Shown here: positions 8,914 to 17,180 of the stretch, in pieces
How positions within the stretch are numbered: position 1 is the first letter of the stretch
How the letters are laid out: every line of letters begins with the position of its first letter
From: Leadbettera azotonutricia ZAS-9
GTDB taxonomy: Bacteria > Spirochaetota > Spirochaetia > Treponematales > Breznakiellaceae
Assembly: GCF_000214355.1 (NCBI RefSeq)
Contig: NC_015577.1
Coordinates: 2,188,453-2,252,452, forward strand
Direction of reading: 5' to 3'
Length of the DNA: 64,000 nucleotides
Made by a program: the position numbers and the translations under genes
The notes under the pieces: model-generated
Told to the model about the DNA's origin: nothing
The model's database searches: none
What the model saw: the letters and a program-made list of their open reading frames with translations, nothing else

Positions 8914-9777
8914 ATGTTCTTCGATTTCCTCTCTGCCCTGAGAAGGATTAAAGTATATGCCCTCACCGGAGAAAGCGGAACTGGCAAGAGCTTCCGGGCA
9001 ATACTCGTAGCCCAAAAGTACGGGATAGATTTAATCATAGATGACGGCCTCCTTATCAAGGACAACCGCATTCTGGCAGGGCACTCCGCAAAGAAGGAAA
9101 AAACCTTCATGGCTGCCGTAAAAGTGGCCCTTTTTGACGAAAAACACCATAGGGACGAAGTGGCAAAAAAGCTGCAGGGGGAAAAAACCAAAAAAATCCT
9201 CATCCTTGGAACCTCGGAAAAAATGGTGAACAAGATTGCCGCCCGCCTCCAGCTGCCCCCGCCTTCCAAGATCATCAAAATAGAGGACATTGCGACCCAG
9301 GATGAGATTGAAAAGGCCATACGCACCAGGCGCATCGAAGGCAAGCATGTGATCCCCGTTCCCTCCATCGAAATAAAGCGGAGCTACCCCCAAATTTTCT
9401 ACGATGCCATCAAGATCTTCAAGCGCCGCCCCAATCCCAGGGGGCCGGGCATCGGCCCCATTCCCAAAGTGCACGAAAAATCCGTAGTGCGCCCGGAATA
9501 CTCAAAGCGGGGAAAAGTGATCATCTCCGAGGCTGCCTTAAGCCAGATGGTTATCCACTGTGTAGCCGAAAACAACCCCGATATCAGAATCAAAAAAATG
9601 CTTGTCCGCGATGACGACCGGGGCTACAGGCTTGTGATAACCATTGATGTGCCTTACGGCACCCAGCTGGGCGGAAACATTCACGAGCTGCAGCAGTACA
9701 TCATCGACAACATCGAACGCTACACAGGCATCTTGATCGAAGAAGTGAATATTATTATTGATAAGATCATCCAGTAA
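8914..9777 (+). CDS. P-loop NTPase fused to a C-terminal Asp23-like domain
   Basis: A 287-residue protein that joins two modules. Near the N-terminus is a Walker A motif, GESGTGKS (residues 19-26), followed by a Walker-B-like DLIIDDGLL, consistent with a nucleotide-binding domain of about 180 residues. From about residue 190, KGKVIISEAALSQMV.. and the final IVEEVNI-like strand (GILIEEVNIIIDKII) resemble the Asp23/alkaline-shock (DUF322) fold. Linker segment RRPNPRGPGIGPIP is proline/glycine rich. The function is unknown. It is followed 11 nt later by a secreted TPR protein. The Asp23 assignment is by motif impression. Confidence 0.75.
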   Translation: MFFDFLSALRRIKVYALTGESGTGKSFRAILVAQKYGIDLIIDDGLLIKDNRILAGHSAKKEKTFMAAVKVALFDEKHHRDEVAKKLQGEKTKKILILGTSEKMVNKIAARLQLPPPSKIIKIEDIATQDEIEKAIRTRRIEGKHVIPVPSIEIKRSYPQIFYDAIKIFKRRPNPRGPGIGPIPKVHEKSVVRPEYSKRGKVIISEAALSQMVIHCVAENNPDIRIKKMLVRDDDRGYRLVITIDVPYGTQLGGNIHELQQYIIDNIERYTGILIEEVNIIIDKIIQ

Positions 9778-9788
9778 CAGGAGTAGAT

Positions 9789-10955
9789 ATGAAAAAATGC
9801 GTCAGCCTTTCGGCATTTTTATTGGTCTTAATTGCCTCGGCCTTTTCCCAATCCGCAGATAGTTCAAGCCCTTTGCGTACATCCCATTACGAGATCAGCA
9901 TCGAAGAAGGTGCCGAAAGCGCAGCCCAATCCCTCTCTACAGAACTGGAACTGCGATTCGATGTGTATAACAGGCTTTTCCGTTTTAGCCCTGCTGCCCT
10001 GGCCGTCCCCCTCAAGGTGCGGGTTTTTGTGGACAAGAATGCATACGACTCCTATGTGACAGCCCGGGTGGGCCAGAGCCGCCCCGGAGCCGTGTACCTC
10101 CACTACAACCAGAGCGAGAGGCGCGAGCTCCTGGTATGCAAGGGTGCGAGCGAAGAAGCCTCCATGCTGGGGCATCAGGCTTTCACCCAGTTTTTGCGGG
10201 GCTTTATTGCCAACCCGCCGGCCTGGATACGGGAAGGCTTTGCCATTTATTTTTCGGGCCTCAAATTCGATCCCGCAGCCTCGGCCCTGACTTATGAAGA
10301 AAACCTTGCCTATTTGGAGCCTGTAAAGAACCTGGGCAAAAATGCCCCCGGCCTTCAGGCGCTCATGCAGGCGGACAGCGGAAATGTGCCGCCCAATTTT
10401 CAAATATGCTCCTGGGCCCTGGTGTCTTTTTTCCTCAATAATGGCAAAGAAGACTATTTCCGCACCTTGGTAGAAAGCTTTCTGCTCCTTTCACCAACTG
10501 CGACAGCCTCCGACAACAGCCAAATCGTAATAAACCGCGTAGGCCTCTGGATTGCCCCGGATGCAATGGCAGGCGATTACCAGTCCTACCTCAATGGGCG
10601 CCGTACCTTCGCGGAGCTCATGGAAGACGGCCGCAAAGCCTACACCGCCCACGACTCCATGACCGCCGAACTCTGTTTCCTCAGCGCCCTCGATCAGCGG
10701 TCCACCCACTATGCCCCCTATTACTACCTGGGCCTCATCTACTACGAAGAAAAAAACTACGACATGGCCGACGAATTCTACCAGTCCAGCCTTAAATACG
10801 GCGCCGACGAAGCCCTGGTCTCCTACGCCCTGGGCGTCAACGCCGTCTCCGCAGGCCGCAACGCCGACGCCATAGCATGGCTCCAGCGCGCCGCGTCAGT
10901 TGATCCCAACAGGTACAAAGCCAGGGCAGAGGAATTGATAAACAGGCTTAAATAA
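9789..10955 (+). CDS. Secreted peptidase-MA-like protein with C-terminal TPR repeats
   Basis: Exported 388-residue protein with a cleavable-type signal peptide (LSAFLLVLIASAFSQ). Residues about 30-260 resemble the peptidase MA-like (DUF1570-type) domain seen with gluzincin folds. In the helix where an HExxH zinc motif is expected the sequence reads GHQAFTQFL (about 128-136), so the catalytic Glu and second His are absent and peptidase activity is doubtful. The downstream PPAWIREGFAIYFSG segment, with its conserved Glu, is family-like. Residues about 285-385 form TPR-type repeats (APYYYLGLIYYEEKNYDMAD). It is probably cotranscribed with the P-loop/Asp23 gene. Confidence 0.75.
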   Translation: MKKCVSLSAFLLVLIASAFSQSADSSSPLRTSHYEISIEEGAESAAQSLSTELELRFDVYNRLFRFSPAALAVPLKVRVFVDKNAYDSYVTARVGQSRPGAVYLHYNQSERRELLVCKGASEEASMLGHQAFTQFLRGFIANPPAWIREGFAIYFSGLKFDPAASALTYEENLAYLEPVKNLGKNAPGLQALMQADSGNVPPNFQICSWALVSFFLNNGKEDYFRTLVESFLLLSPTATASDNSQIVINRVGLWIAPDAMAGDYQSYLNGRRTFAELMEDGRKAYTAHDSMTAELCFLSALDQRSTHYAPYYYLGLIYYEEKNYDMADEFYQSSLKYGADEALVSYALGVNAVSAGRNADAIAWLQRAASVDPNRYKARAEELINRLK

Positions 10956-11053
10956 AATTGACCGCGCGGATGAGTGACAGATTATTGTATTGCAAAGCGC
11001 TTATATCCAGGGTTCGACTGCTTCTTGCCCCAATACGCCGATAGATGCCGCGC

Positions 11054-11779
11054 CTAGAGTTTTTCGACGACTTCGAGGGAGAGGCCTAGGGCCTTAACGA
11101 TCTTGTCAACAGGAACGTCCATGGCTTTTAAGCTTCGGGCCGAGTCGAGCTTGTTCTGCCATTCCCGCTCTGCAATTTTCTCTTCCAGCTCTTCGGCGTA
11201 AGTCTTGATTTCTGTCACCAGCATAGTGTCCACTCCTTCCATTTCAGTATAGCCTGCATAGAGTTCCCTGACCAGTCTTTCCATAAGGGATTGTATCGCA
11301 TTGATGTCCTTGTTTTCGAGGATTCCGGCATGGTCGTGGATCTTGAATGTGCCTACCTTGTACTCGTGAATGCTGTCGTCAGGGAATTTTAGTTCCAGCG
11401 TTACCGTATCGGGGATTTTTCCCCTTGCGTCTAGATAGATGATTTTAGGCATGGGGAAGGCCAGGCGGATTTTTTCTTTTGTCAAAATCTGGTTATCCCT
11501 TGCCTGCATAAAGCCGTATTCAAAAACCCGGACGACCATTTCCCTGCCTTTTTTAGTCTGGGCCTCAAGGTTATAGGTATGGGAATTGTTGATTTTGATC
11601 ATGGTATCTGAGCGGCGGAGACCGAGATCTTCGCCAATGTGCTCGGTGCTGAGATATTCCACGGGGCTGTCGAGGGGGAAAGTGGTATTGAAGAGGGCAT
11701 TGATAAGATAGATCACGCCCCTGGGAGAAGAGGTAATGAGTTTTTTGAATACAAGGTCGAAAAGATGTGCTGTCTCCAT
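11054..11779 (-). CDS. Rpn-family PD-(D/E)XK nuclease / transposase-like protein
   Basis: A 241-residue member of the Rpn (recombination-promoting nuclease) / PDDEXK_2 family, often annotated as putative transposase. It opens with the characteristic DLVFKKLITSS segment, followed by RRSDTMIKIN and YNLEAQTKK, which supply the D...ExQ-type nuclease core. The C-terminus is charged and helical (EELEEKIAEREWQNKL). AGGAGG lies shortly before the ATG. It stands alone between unrelated genes, as these often do. Related proteins act as DNA endonucleases promoting RecA-independent recombination or in phage defence; which applies here is unknown. Confidence 0.8.
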   Translation of the reverse strand: METAHLFDLVFKKLITSSPRGVIYLINALFNTTFPLDSPVEYLSTEHIGEDLGLRRSDTMIKINNSHTYNLEAQTKKGREMVVRVFEYGFMQARDNQILTKEKIRLAFPMPKIIYLDARGKIPDTVTLELKFPDDSIHEYKVGTFKIHDHAGILENKDINAIQSLMERLVRELYAGYTEMEGVDTMLVTEIKTYAEELEEKIAEREWQNKLDSARSLKAMDVPVDKIVKALGLSLEVVEKL

Positions 11780-11960
11780 GGCGCCTCCTGTGGATGTATG
11801 TTTCTATACTGTATATGGCATCAGGATGCGTGGCACTTCGTTTTTTGCTGCGTTTTTTTGTGAATTTGGAAAAAATCGTAATTTTACTAGATCAACAACC
11901 CGAGACATGCCGCCTTCTACATGGCATTCGGTAAACGCTGTATAGGCTTCAAACAAGGCC

Positions 11961-13184
11961 TCATTCCTGGCTCTCGGGTGTCTCTTTTCGCGGTTTATGC
12001 CTTCGTCTCCGCTTTCGCTTCGGGGCTTGGTCGTCCGTTGAGGGCGGAGCATCTCCTTCCGCCTCTGTTGACTCCGGCGCGGGACTCTCCGGGCCGCGCC
12101 TTCCGCCTCTCTCGGTGAAGCGGGATTTTTTGATGGTTACCCCGTGCTCGGCAAAGAGGAGGCGCACGCCGTGATCAAGCTCCATGCGGGGCGGGTTCAT
12201 GGGGAGGACGAATTGGCGGGCAAGGGCAAAAGCTTCCTTGTAACGCTCCGAAGGGGGATTTACGGTCTGGCCGCCTTCCTCTCCGTCCCAGTCGGCGTTT
12301 TCCTCGAGGTAGTCTCGCACAAGGCTTGCCAGGGCCTCGCCGGGGAGGTTCCTGAAATCCCTCTGGTTCAGGGTGCTCATGGTTTTGAGGTACTGCTCCC
12401 GGAAACCGGCCTTGGCTTTGAAAAGCTCGGCTGCCCTGGGCTGGAGATACTGGTAGAGGCCCATGGAGTCGAGGCTTGCAACTATGGCAGCAGCCTGGGA
12501 GGAATGGAGTATCTTGAAAATTTCTTCCGTGAGCCTTGAGGCGGAAATGGCTTCCAGCAGGGATGACTGTTTCCGTATCTTCCATTTAAGGGAAAGGGGA
12601 AGCTTGAAGCCTGTGGAAGCGCCGTATTTTACCGCCCGGATCATGCGCACAGGGTCGTCAGTGAAAATATGGGTTAAGGGGATAATGGGCTTTATTTTTT
12701 TTGCCTTTATATCCTTCATGCCCCCTACATAATCCACCACTATTTGCTTTAAGGGATCGTAAAAGAGGGCGTTCAGGGTGAAGTCCCGGCGCTGCACATC
12801 TTCTTCGATAGTGCCAAAGGTGTTGCTTGTGGGACCGTCCTTGAGGGAGCGGAAGGTGGAAACCTCGAAAATTTTAGGGCCGAAATAGACATGCACCAGC
12901 CGGAAACGGTGGCCGATGATGCGGGCATTCCTGAAAATCCTTTTTATCTTTGCAGGGCTTGCGGAGCTGACTATGTCAAAATCCTTGGGTTTTTTCCCCA
13001 GGATCAAGTCACGGACGGCGCCGCCCACAATATAGGTCTCAAAGCCATTGGCCCTGAGCCTTTCGATGACATATACCGCCTCGCTGTCCACGTCCGAAAA
13101 ATTGATGCCGTGCTCGTTCTGGGTATATACTTCGGCAATTTTTACAGGCTTGCCGTTTTCTTCTGCGGAATATCTGAATCGCAA
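11961..13184 (-). CDS. pcnB: Poly(A) polymerase / CCA-adding family nucleotidyltransferase
   Basis: Class II nucleotidyltransferase that adds A residues to RNA 3' ends (PcnB) or completes tRNA CCA ends. In the 407-residue protein, GGAVRD lies at residues 54-59 and the metal-binding DFD at 68-70, followed by RRDFTLNALFYDP and DDPVRMIRAVKYGAS. The C-terminal tail is basic (PKRKRRRRHKPRK), as in PcnB-type enzymes. Start choice: the frame is open to an ATG at 13232, but that overlaps the hydrolase gene by 34 nt; a TTG at 13184 has a perfect GGAGG five nucleotides upstream and is preferred. It follows the hydrolase on the same strand. Confidence 0.88.
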   Translation of the reverse strand: MRFRYSAEENGKPVKIAEVYTQNEHGINFSDVDSEAVYVIERLRANGFETYIVGGAVRDLILGKKPKDFDIVSSASPAKIKRIFRNARIIGHRFRLVHVYFGPKIFEVSTFRSLKDGPTSNTFGTIEEDVQRRDFTLNALFYDPLKQIVVDYVGGMKDIKAKKIKPIIPLTHIFTDDPVRMIRAVKYGASTGFKLPLSLKWKIRKQSSLLEAISASRLTEEIFKILHSSQAAAIVASLDSMGLYQYLQPRAAELFKAKAGFREQYLKTMSTLNQRDFRNLPGEALASLVRDYLEENADWDGEEGGQTVNPPSERYKEAFALARQFVLPMNPPRMELDHGVRLLFAEHGVTIKKSRFTERGGRRGPESPAPESTEAEGDAPPSTDDQAPKRKRRRRHKPRKETPESQE

Positions 13185-13189
13185 AGATG

Positions 13190-13194
13190 CCTCC
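13190..13194 (-). promoter_or_regulatory. Shine-Dalgarno site that sets the pcnB start
   Basis: GGAGG on the minus strand, 5 nt before a TTG codon at 13184, argues for a non-ATG start of pcnB within the intergenic space rather than the overlapping ATG at 13232. Confidence 0.7.
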
Positions 13195-13198
13195 ACAT

Positions 13199-14173
13199 TT
13201 AATTCGAATTTCCACAATGGCGCAGAAGCCACGAAAGAAGGCTCTCGGTGACTTCTTCCCTGTTGGTCTCATTCAAAGTCTCGTGCCTGGCATCGGGATA
13301 GAGGACGAATTCCAGATCCTTGATACCCAATGCCCTGTAGAGATTCACCAAAACCGTAGGGCTTTTGCCCATCTCCCCCACCGGATCGGAGCTGCCCGAA
13401 AAAACATACACTGGCAAATCCTGCCTGATGCCCTGGAGGGCTTCGGGACGGTGTATGCGTTTAAGGAGCCGCATAAGATCCCGGTAAAAGCCTGTGGAGC
13501 AGAGGTTCCCGCAGAGGGGATCATCGACATAGGCGTCCACTTCTTTTTCGTCCCGGGAAAGCCAGTCAAAATTTGTGCGGTTGGGCCTGAAGGGCTTATT
13601 GTAGGAGCCGTCCGCCAGAGTCCTTGCCAGTTTGGATCCGTTGCGGCTTCCTTTGAGAATAGCGAGCAAGGACATGAAGGGCAGCCCAAAGACCAAAACA
13701 GCCCCTGCGGGCCCACGGGTTCCTGAAAGCATGCAGCCCGAGAGGCGCACAGCGTCAGCAACGCCGGGGTACTTTCCGCCCAGGGTTTCAATGTAATTCT
13801 GGGAAATGAAGGAGCCCCAGGAATGGCCCATGAGGAAAAGGGGAACTCCCGGCCTTTCCTTTAAGATTGCCCTGTTGATGATGTCAACATCCTGAGTGAC
13901 CCGGTTAAAGCTGTCCTTGTCGGCGCAATGGCCCTGGAGGCCGCCCTTTCCGGGATCATTGCTTTTATTGGCAGCGGTCCCGCCGTAGCCCCGCATGTCC
14001 GCTGCCCACACCTCTATCCCTTCGGCTGCAAGCCTCTTGGCAAGCCTTTCGTAACGGAGGGAATGTTCCGACATGCCGTGGACTATGTGAAGCACAGCTT
14101 TGGGGCCATTGGCTGCTGTTTCCCAGCGCCGCGTAAAGAGACGGACCCCGTCATCCATAGTTAACCATTCCAT
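13199..14173 (-). CDS. Alpha/beta hydrolase (monoacylglycerol lipase / lysophospholipase type)
   Basis: Cytoplasmic serine hydrolase of 324 residues, resembling monoacylglycerol lipase / PldB-type lysophospholipases. The oxyanion strand HIVHGMSEHSLRY is followed by WAADMRGYGGTA, the nucleophile elbow GHSWGS, an acid segment FSGSSDPVGE and a C-terminal histidine in YPDARHETLNE, giving a complete Ser-Asp-His triad. No signal peptide is present. It lies upstream of pcnB and divergent from the RNA methyltransferase. The acyl substrate is unknown. Confidence 0.85.
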   Translation of the reverse strand: MEWLTMDDGVRLFTRRWETAANGPKAVLHIVHGMSEHSLRYERLAKRLAAEGIEVWAADMRGYGGTAANKSNDPGKGGLQGHCADKDSFNRVTQDVDIINRAILKERPGVPLFLMGHSWGSFISQNYIETLGGKYPGVADAVRLSGCMLSGTRGPAGAVLVFGLPFMSLLAILKGSRNGSKLARTLADGSYNKPFRPNRTNFDWLSRDEKEVDAYVDDPLCGNLCSTGFYRDLMRLLKRIHRPEALQGIRQDLPVYVFSGSSDPVGEMGKSPTVLVNLYRALGIKDLEFVLYPDARHETLNETNREEVTESLLSWLLRHCGNSN

Positions 14174-14213
14174 GGCTTATTCTACTCCCTGTTATTTTTT
14201 CTTGCAATAATGG

Positions 14214-14219
14214 TATAGT
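14214..14219 (+). promoter_or_regulatory. -10-like hexamer before the RNA methyltransferase
   Basis: TATAGT ends 10 nt before the ATG at 14230. An upstream in-frame GTG at 14218 lies inside this hexamer, which argues that ATG 14230 is the real start. No Shine-Dalgarno is seen, so the transcript would have almost no leader. Confidence 0.4.
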
Positions 14220-14229
14220 GAAGATACAT

Positions 14230-15393
14230 ATGGCACGGGGTGAAGCAATAACAGCCAGGGTTGAAGCCATAGCTGCAGGGGGCGCAGGCTTTGCCCGCCA
14301 TGAGGGGCGTAGTGTTTTTGCGGAACTGACAGCTCCGGGCGACTTGGCCCGGCTGCGGATCAGCGAGGAAAAGCGGGGCTGGATAAAGGCGGAGCTTGAG
14401 GAGATAATCGAGCCTTCGCCCCTGCGGGTCAATGCCCCCTGCCCTCTCTATGCCCGCTGCGGAGGCTGTTCCCTTCAGCACCTTGCGTACGATGCCCAGA
14501 TCAAAGCCAAGGAAACCATATTGAAGGATAGCCTTGCCAGAATCGGGGGGATTGAGGCGCCAAAAATCCGCGTCGAGCCTTCGGCGCCTTTTGGCTACCG
14601 GAACCGGGTGCAGTTCCACTGCTTTCCCGAAGACAGGCGCAAGCTGGGCTTTATGCAAAGGAAGGGCATTGAGATACTTCCTTTAAAGGAATGTCCCGTG
14701 GCCGACATGGGCATTAACAACGCTCTGAAGGAAGGCCGCATTGTGCCGCCCCCGCAGAAGGATCGCTTTACGGTATACAGCCGGGGCGGAACTTTCCTTT
14801 CCGAAGGCGGCCAAAGCCGGGGCAAAGTGAGCCTTTTGGGAAAGGAGATCCTCATGGATGCGCAGGTCTTTTTCCAGAGCAATGCGGCAATGCTGGAAAC
14901 CCTGCTTGAGGATTTACAGGCGATTGCGGAAAAGGCTGATCATGAACTCCCCATGGGGGATATGTATTGCGGGGTGGGGACTTTCGCAAATTTTTTGGGC
15001 GGGCCCTTCCCTTCCCTGGACCTGCTTGAAGAGAACAAGGCTGCCCTTGCATTGGCAAGGGAGAACGCAAGAGGACAGGAGTGCAGGTTCTACGCCATCT
15101 CCGATGACGCATGGGTCAAGTCCCGGCTTCATAAGGAGAATTGGGGCTTCATGGTGATAGACCCGCCAAGGCAGGGGCTTTCGGCCTTGATGCGCAGCTA
15201 CCTTGCGGAAAAAGGGCCGCCCCTTTTGGCCTATGTGTCCTGCGATCCGGCCACCCTGGCCAGGGATTCAAAGGAGCTGGCCCGTGGGGGCTATGCACTA
15301 AAGGAGCTTTCATTGTACGACTTCTATCCCCAGACCGCCCACATCGAAAGCCTCTCGGTTTTCAGCCGCAACGGGGGAAGCGATGAGGGGTAA
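14230..15393 (+). CDS. 23S rRNA/tRNA m5U methyltransferase (TrmA/RlmD family)
   Basis: SAM-dependent methyltransferase that makes 5-methyluridine in RNA. The 387-residue protein begins with a TRAM-like beta barrel (about 1-60), then Fe-S-ligand cysteines in APCPLYARCGGC with a fourth in ECPV, as in RumA/RlmD enzymes. The Rossmann motif is DMYCGVGTFANF, DPPRQGL follows, and YVSCDPATLARD holds the catalytic cysteine. The Fe-S cysteines point to the RlmCD/RumA side rather than TrmA, but the target uridine is not certain. The gene overlaps the next one by 11 nt. An in-frame GTG at 14218 is the alternative start. Confidence 0.9.
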   Translation: MARGEAITARVEAIAAGGAGFARHEGRSVFAELTAPGDLARLRISEEKRGWIKAELEEIIEPSPLRVNAPCPLYARCGGCSLQHLAYDAQIKAKETILKDSLARIGGIEAPKIRVEPSAPFGYRNRVQFHCFPEDRRKLGFMQRKGIEILPLKECPVADMGINNALKEGRIVPPPQKDRFTVYSRGGTFLSEGGQSRGKVSLLGKEILMDAQVFFQSNAAMLETLLEDLQAIAEKADHELPMGDMYCGVGTFANFLGGPFPSLDLLEENKAALALARENARGQECRFYAISDDAWVKSRLHKENWGFMVIDPPRQGLSALMRSYLAEKGPPLLAYVSCDPATLARDSKELARGGYALKELSLYDFYPQTAHIESLSVFSRNGGSDEG

Positions 15394-17113
15394 AAAGTCC
15401 CGCAGTTTTGCTGCTGCCCTGTTGGCGCTCATACTGCTAAGCAAAATCAGCGCCCAAAGCCTCCCGCCCGACCCGCCGCCCTTTGACGCTCCGCCCTGGT
15501 GGAGGCAAGCCCTGGGCGGCTCCGTGACAGGCCAGCCCGCTGCCCAGGCTGAATCGGTGATCATGACCCTGGACGGCGGCAACGTCAAAGCCTATAGCTA
15601 CCAGGGACGCCCCCTTTGGAATTATTTTGCCCGGGGCAGGCTCATCCCCTATGTAACCCGTTCCCGGGAGGGCACGAGCTATATCTGCAGAACCAACGGA
15701 ATTCTCATAGCCCTTAACCGCGCGGGCAGGGAGCTTTGGCAGATCAACCTGGGTGAAACCCTGGCAGCCCCGGTACTGGTCGGCTGGGATGGCAGGCTCT
15801 TTGTGTTCACCTCAAAACGCATAACCTGCTACACCGCTTCAGGATACACCCTCTGGAGCAGGAACCTTGAAAAACCCATAGCCCTTAGGCCCGTCAAAGA
15901 TGAAACAGGCGGCTTTTTCCTCGTTCTCGACGGCGGCGAACTCCTCCGCCTGGACGCCTTTGGCAACACTGTTTCCGACAAGCTTGAGTCCGCGCCTGTC
16001 GGGGCTGTTACGCTCAAACTGAATAAAAGCAATGATGTTTCAATATTGTTCTTTTATGCTCAAGGCAATATGGAACTCCTCAACACCAATACCGGCGAGA
16101 GGGAAGCCCTCAAGGGCATACCCTACCCCTTCGCCCCGCTGGCTTCCGCAAGCCTGGGGGCGAACGCGGCCCTCCTCCTCAACGATGGCAAGCTGGCATT
16201 CCTCTCCATGGATCAGCGCAAGATACTCTGGACCAAGGATACCCACATAACGCCGGAGGAGCTTGCAAGCTCCCGCATCGAAGCGAATATCAGCATGGAT
16301 GAAAGGGGAATTTATCTCCTCACCAAAACCGGGGCTGTGGGCTTTACCGACGACGGCCGCCGGCTCTGGCTCATACGCATAAAGGGATCCGCGGCCCTCC
16401 CCAGCTTTGGCGACGAAGGGGTGCTTTATTCCGGAGGAAGCGATTGGATACTCTACGCCTACAGGCTTGAAGAAAGAGTGAAGGCCCAGAAGCGGGTGCT
16501 TTACGGCCCTGCCCCCGAAGGCGATTACGGCGTTGGCAAGCCCCTGGCCCTCTTTATGGCGGACGATTATTTCCGCTACAGCGAAGAGGACATGGAGCCC
16601 AGGCTCCGCGAAATAAGCCAGGCCATACGGAATGGCCGGATTGGGGAACACGAAAGGGAATACGCCTCCTATCTGATGGACATAGCAGGCAGCGCCATCG
16701 GTACCCCACGCACAGGCGCGCGGCCTCCTGTGTTCGTCCGCCACAGGTCCGAGGCAGTGAGGCTATTGGCGTATTTCGGCTCCCGTGAAACCGTCCCCTT
16801 TTTAGCGGATCTCTTTACCCGGGAAAACGATCCCCTTGTCAAAGCCGCCGCGGCCGAAGCTCTTGGCAGGATCGGTGTCGATCCCGAGGGACTTGCCCTC
16901 CAGGCCTTTTCCAACGCAGTCTTTCCCCCGGCCCCGCTGAGGGATGAACATGCCCTGGCCGCCATTGCCGATGCCACAGGCGCCATTTGCCGCTTCTCGG
17001 GCCCGCCCCTGAGCGACGCAGGGGTCCGGGTGCTCACATCCCTGGCAAGCGTCGACAGGCCCTCCTCTGTACGCAGCCAGGCGGAAAGAGAGCTTAAAAC
17101 CTTGCGGCGTTAG
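15383..17113 (+). CDS. Exported PQQ-like beta-propeller protein with HEAT repeats
   Basis: A 576-residue exported protein with an N-terminal signal peptide (FAAALLALILLSKISAQ). Residues about 60-370 contain repeated W/F-rich strands (GRPLWNYF, GRELWQINLG, GYTLWSRNL, GRRLWLIRIKG) typical of a PQQ-like/BamB-type propeller. The region after about residue 455 has HEAT-like helices (TREN DPLVKAAAAEALGRIG). It is not BamB itself by length and domain make-up. A scaffold or sensing role in the periplasm is inference. It overlaps the methyltransferase by 11 nt and precedes the P83/100 gene by 67 nt. Confidence 0.75.
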   Translation: MRGKKSRSFAAALLALILLSKISAQSLPPDPPPFDAPPWWRQALGGSVTGQPAAQAESVIMTLDGGNVKAYSYQGRPLWNYFARGRLIPYVTRSREGTSYICRTNGILIALNRAGRELWQINLGETLAAPVLVGWDGRLFVFTSKRITCYTASGYTLWSRNLEKPIALRPVKDETGGFFLVLDGGELLRLDAFGNTVSDKLESAPVGAVTLKLNKSNDVSILFFYAQGNMELLNTNTGEREALKGIPYPFAPLASASLGANAALLLNDGKLAFLSMDQRKILWTKDTHITPEELASSRIEANISMDERGIYLLTKTGAVGFTDDGRRLWLIRIKGSAALPSFGDEGVLYSGGSDWILYAYRLEERVKAQKRVLYGPAPEGDYGVGKPLALFMADDYFRYSEEDMEPRLREISQAIRNGRIGEHEREYASYLMDIAGSAIGTPRTGARPPVFVRHRSEAVRLLAYFGSRETVPFLADLFTRENDPLVKAAAAEALGRIGVDPEGLALQAFSNAVFPPAPLRDEHALAAIADATGAICRFSGPPLSDAGVRVLTSLASVDRPSSVRSQAERELKTLRR

Positions 17114-17180
17114 CCAAAAATAGATATACTTAAAAAAGATTAAAGGCAATCGATCGACAAAAGTTCAAGGAGCGAAAAGA

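Noticed and set aside
10975-11040. GGGTTCGA near 11012, resembling a tRNA T-loop
   Set aside because: No acceptor stem, D-arm or anticodon stem could be formed around it.
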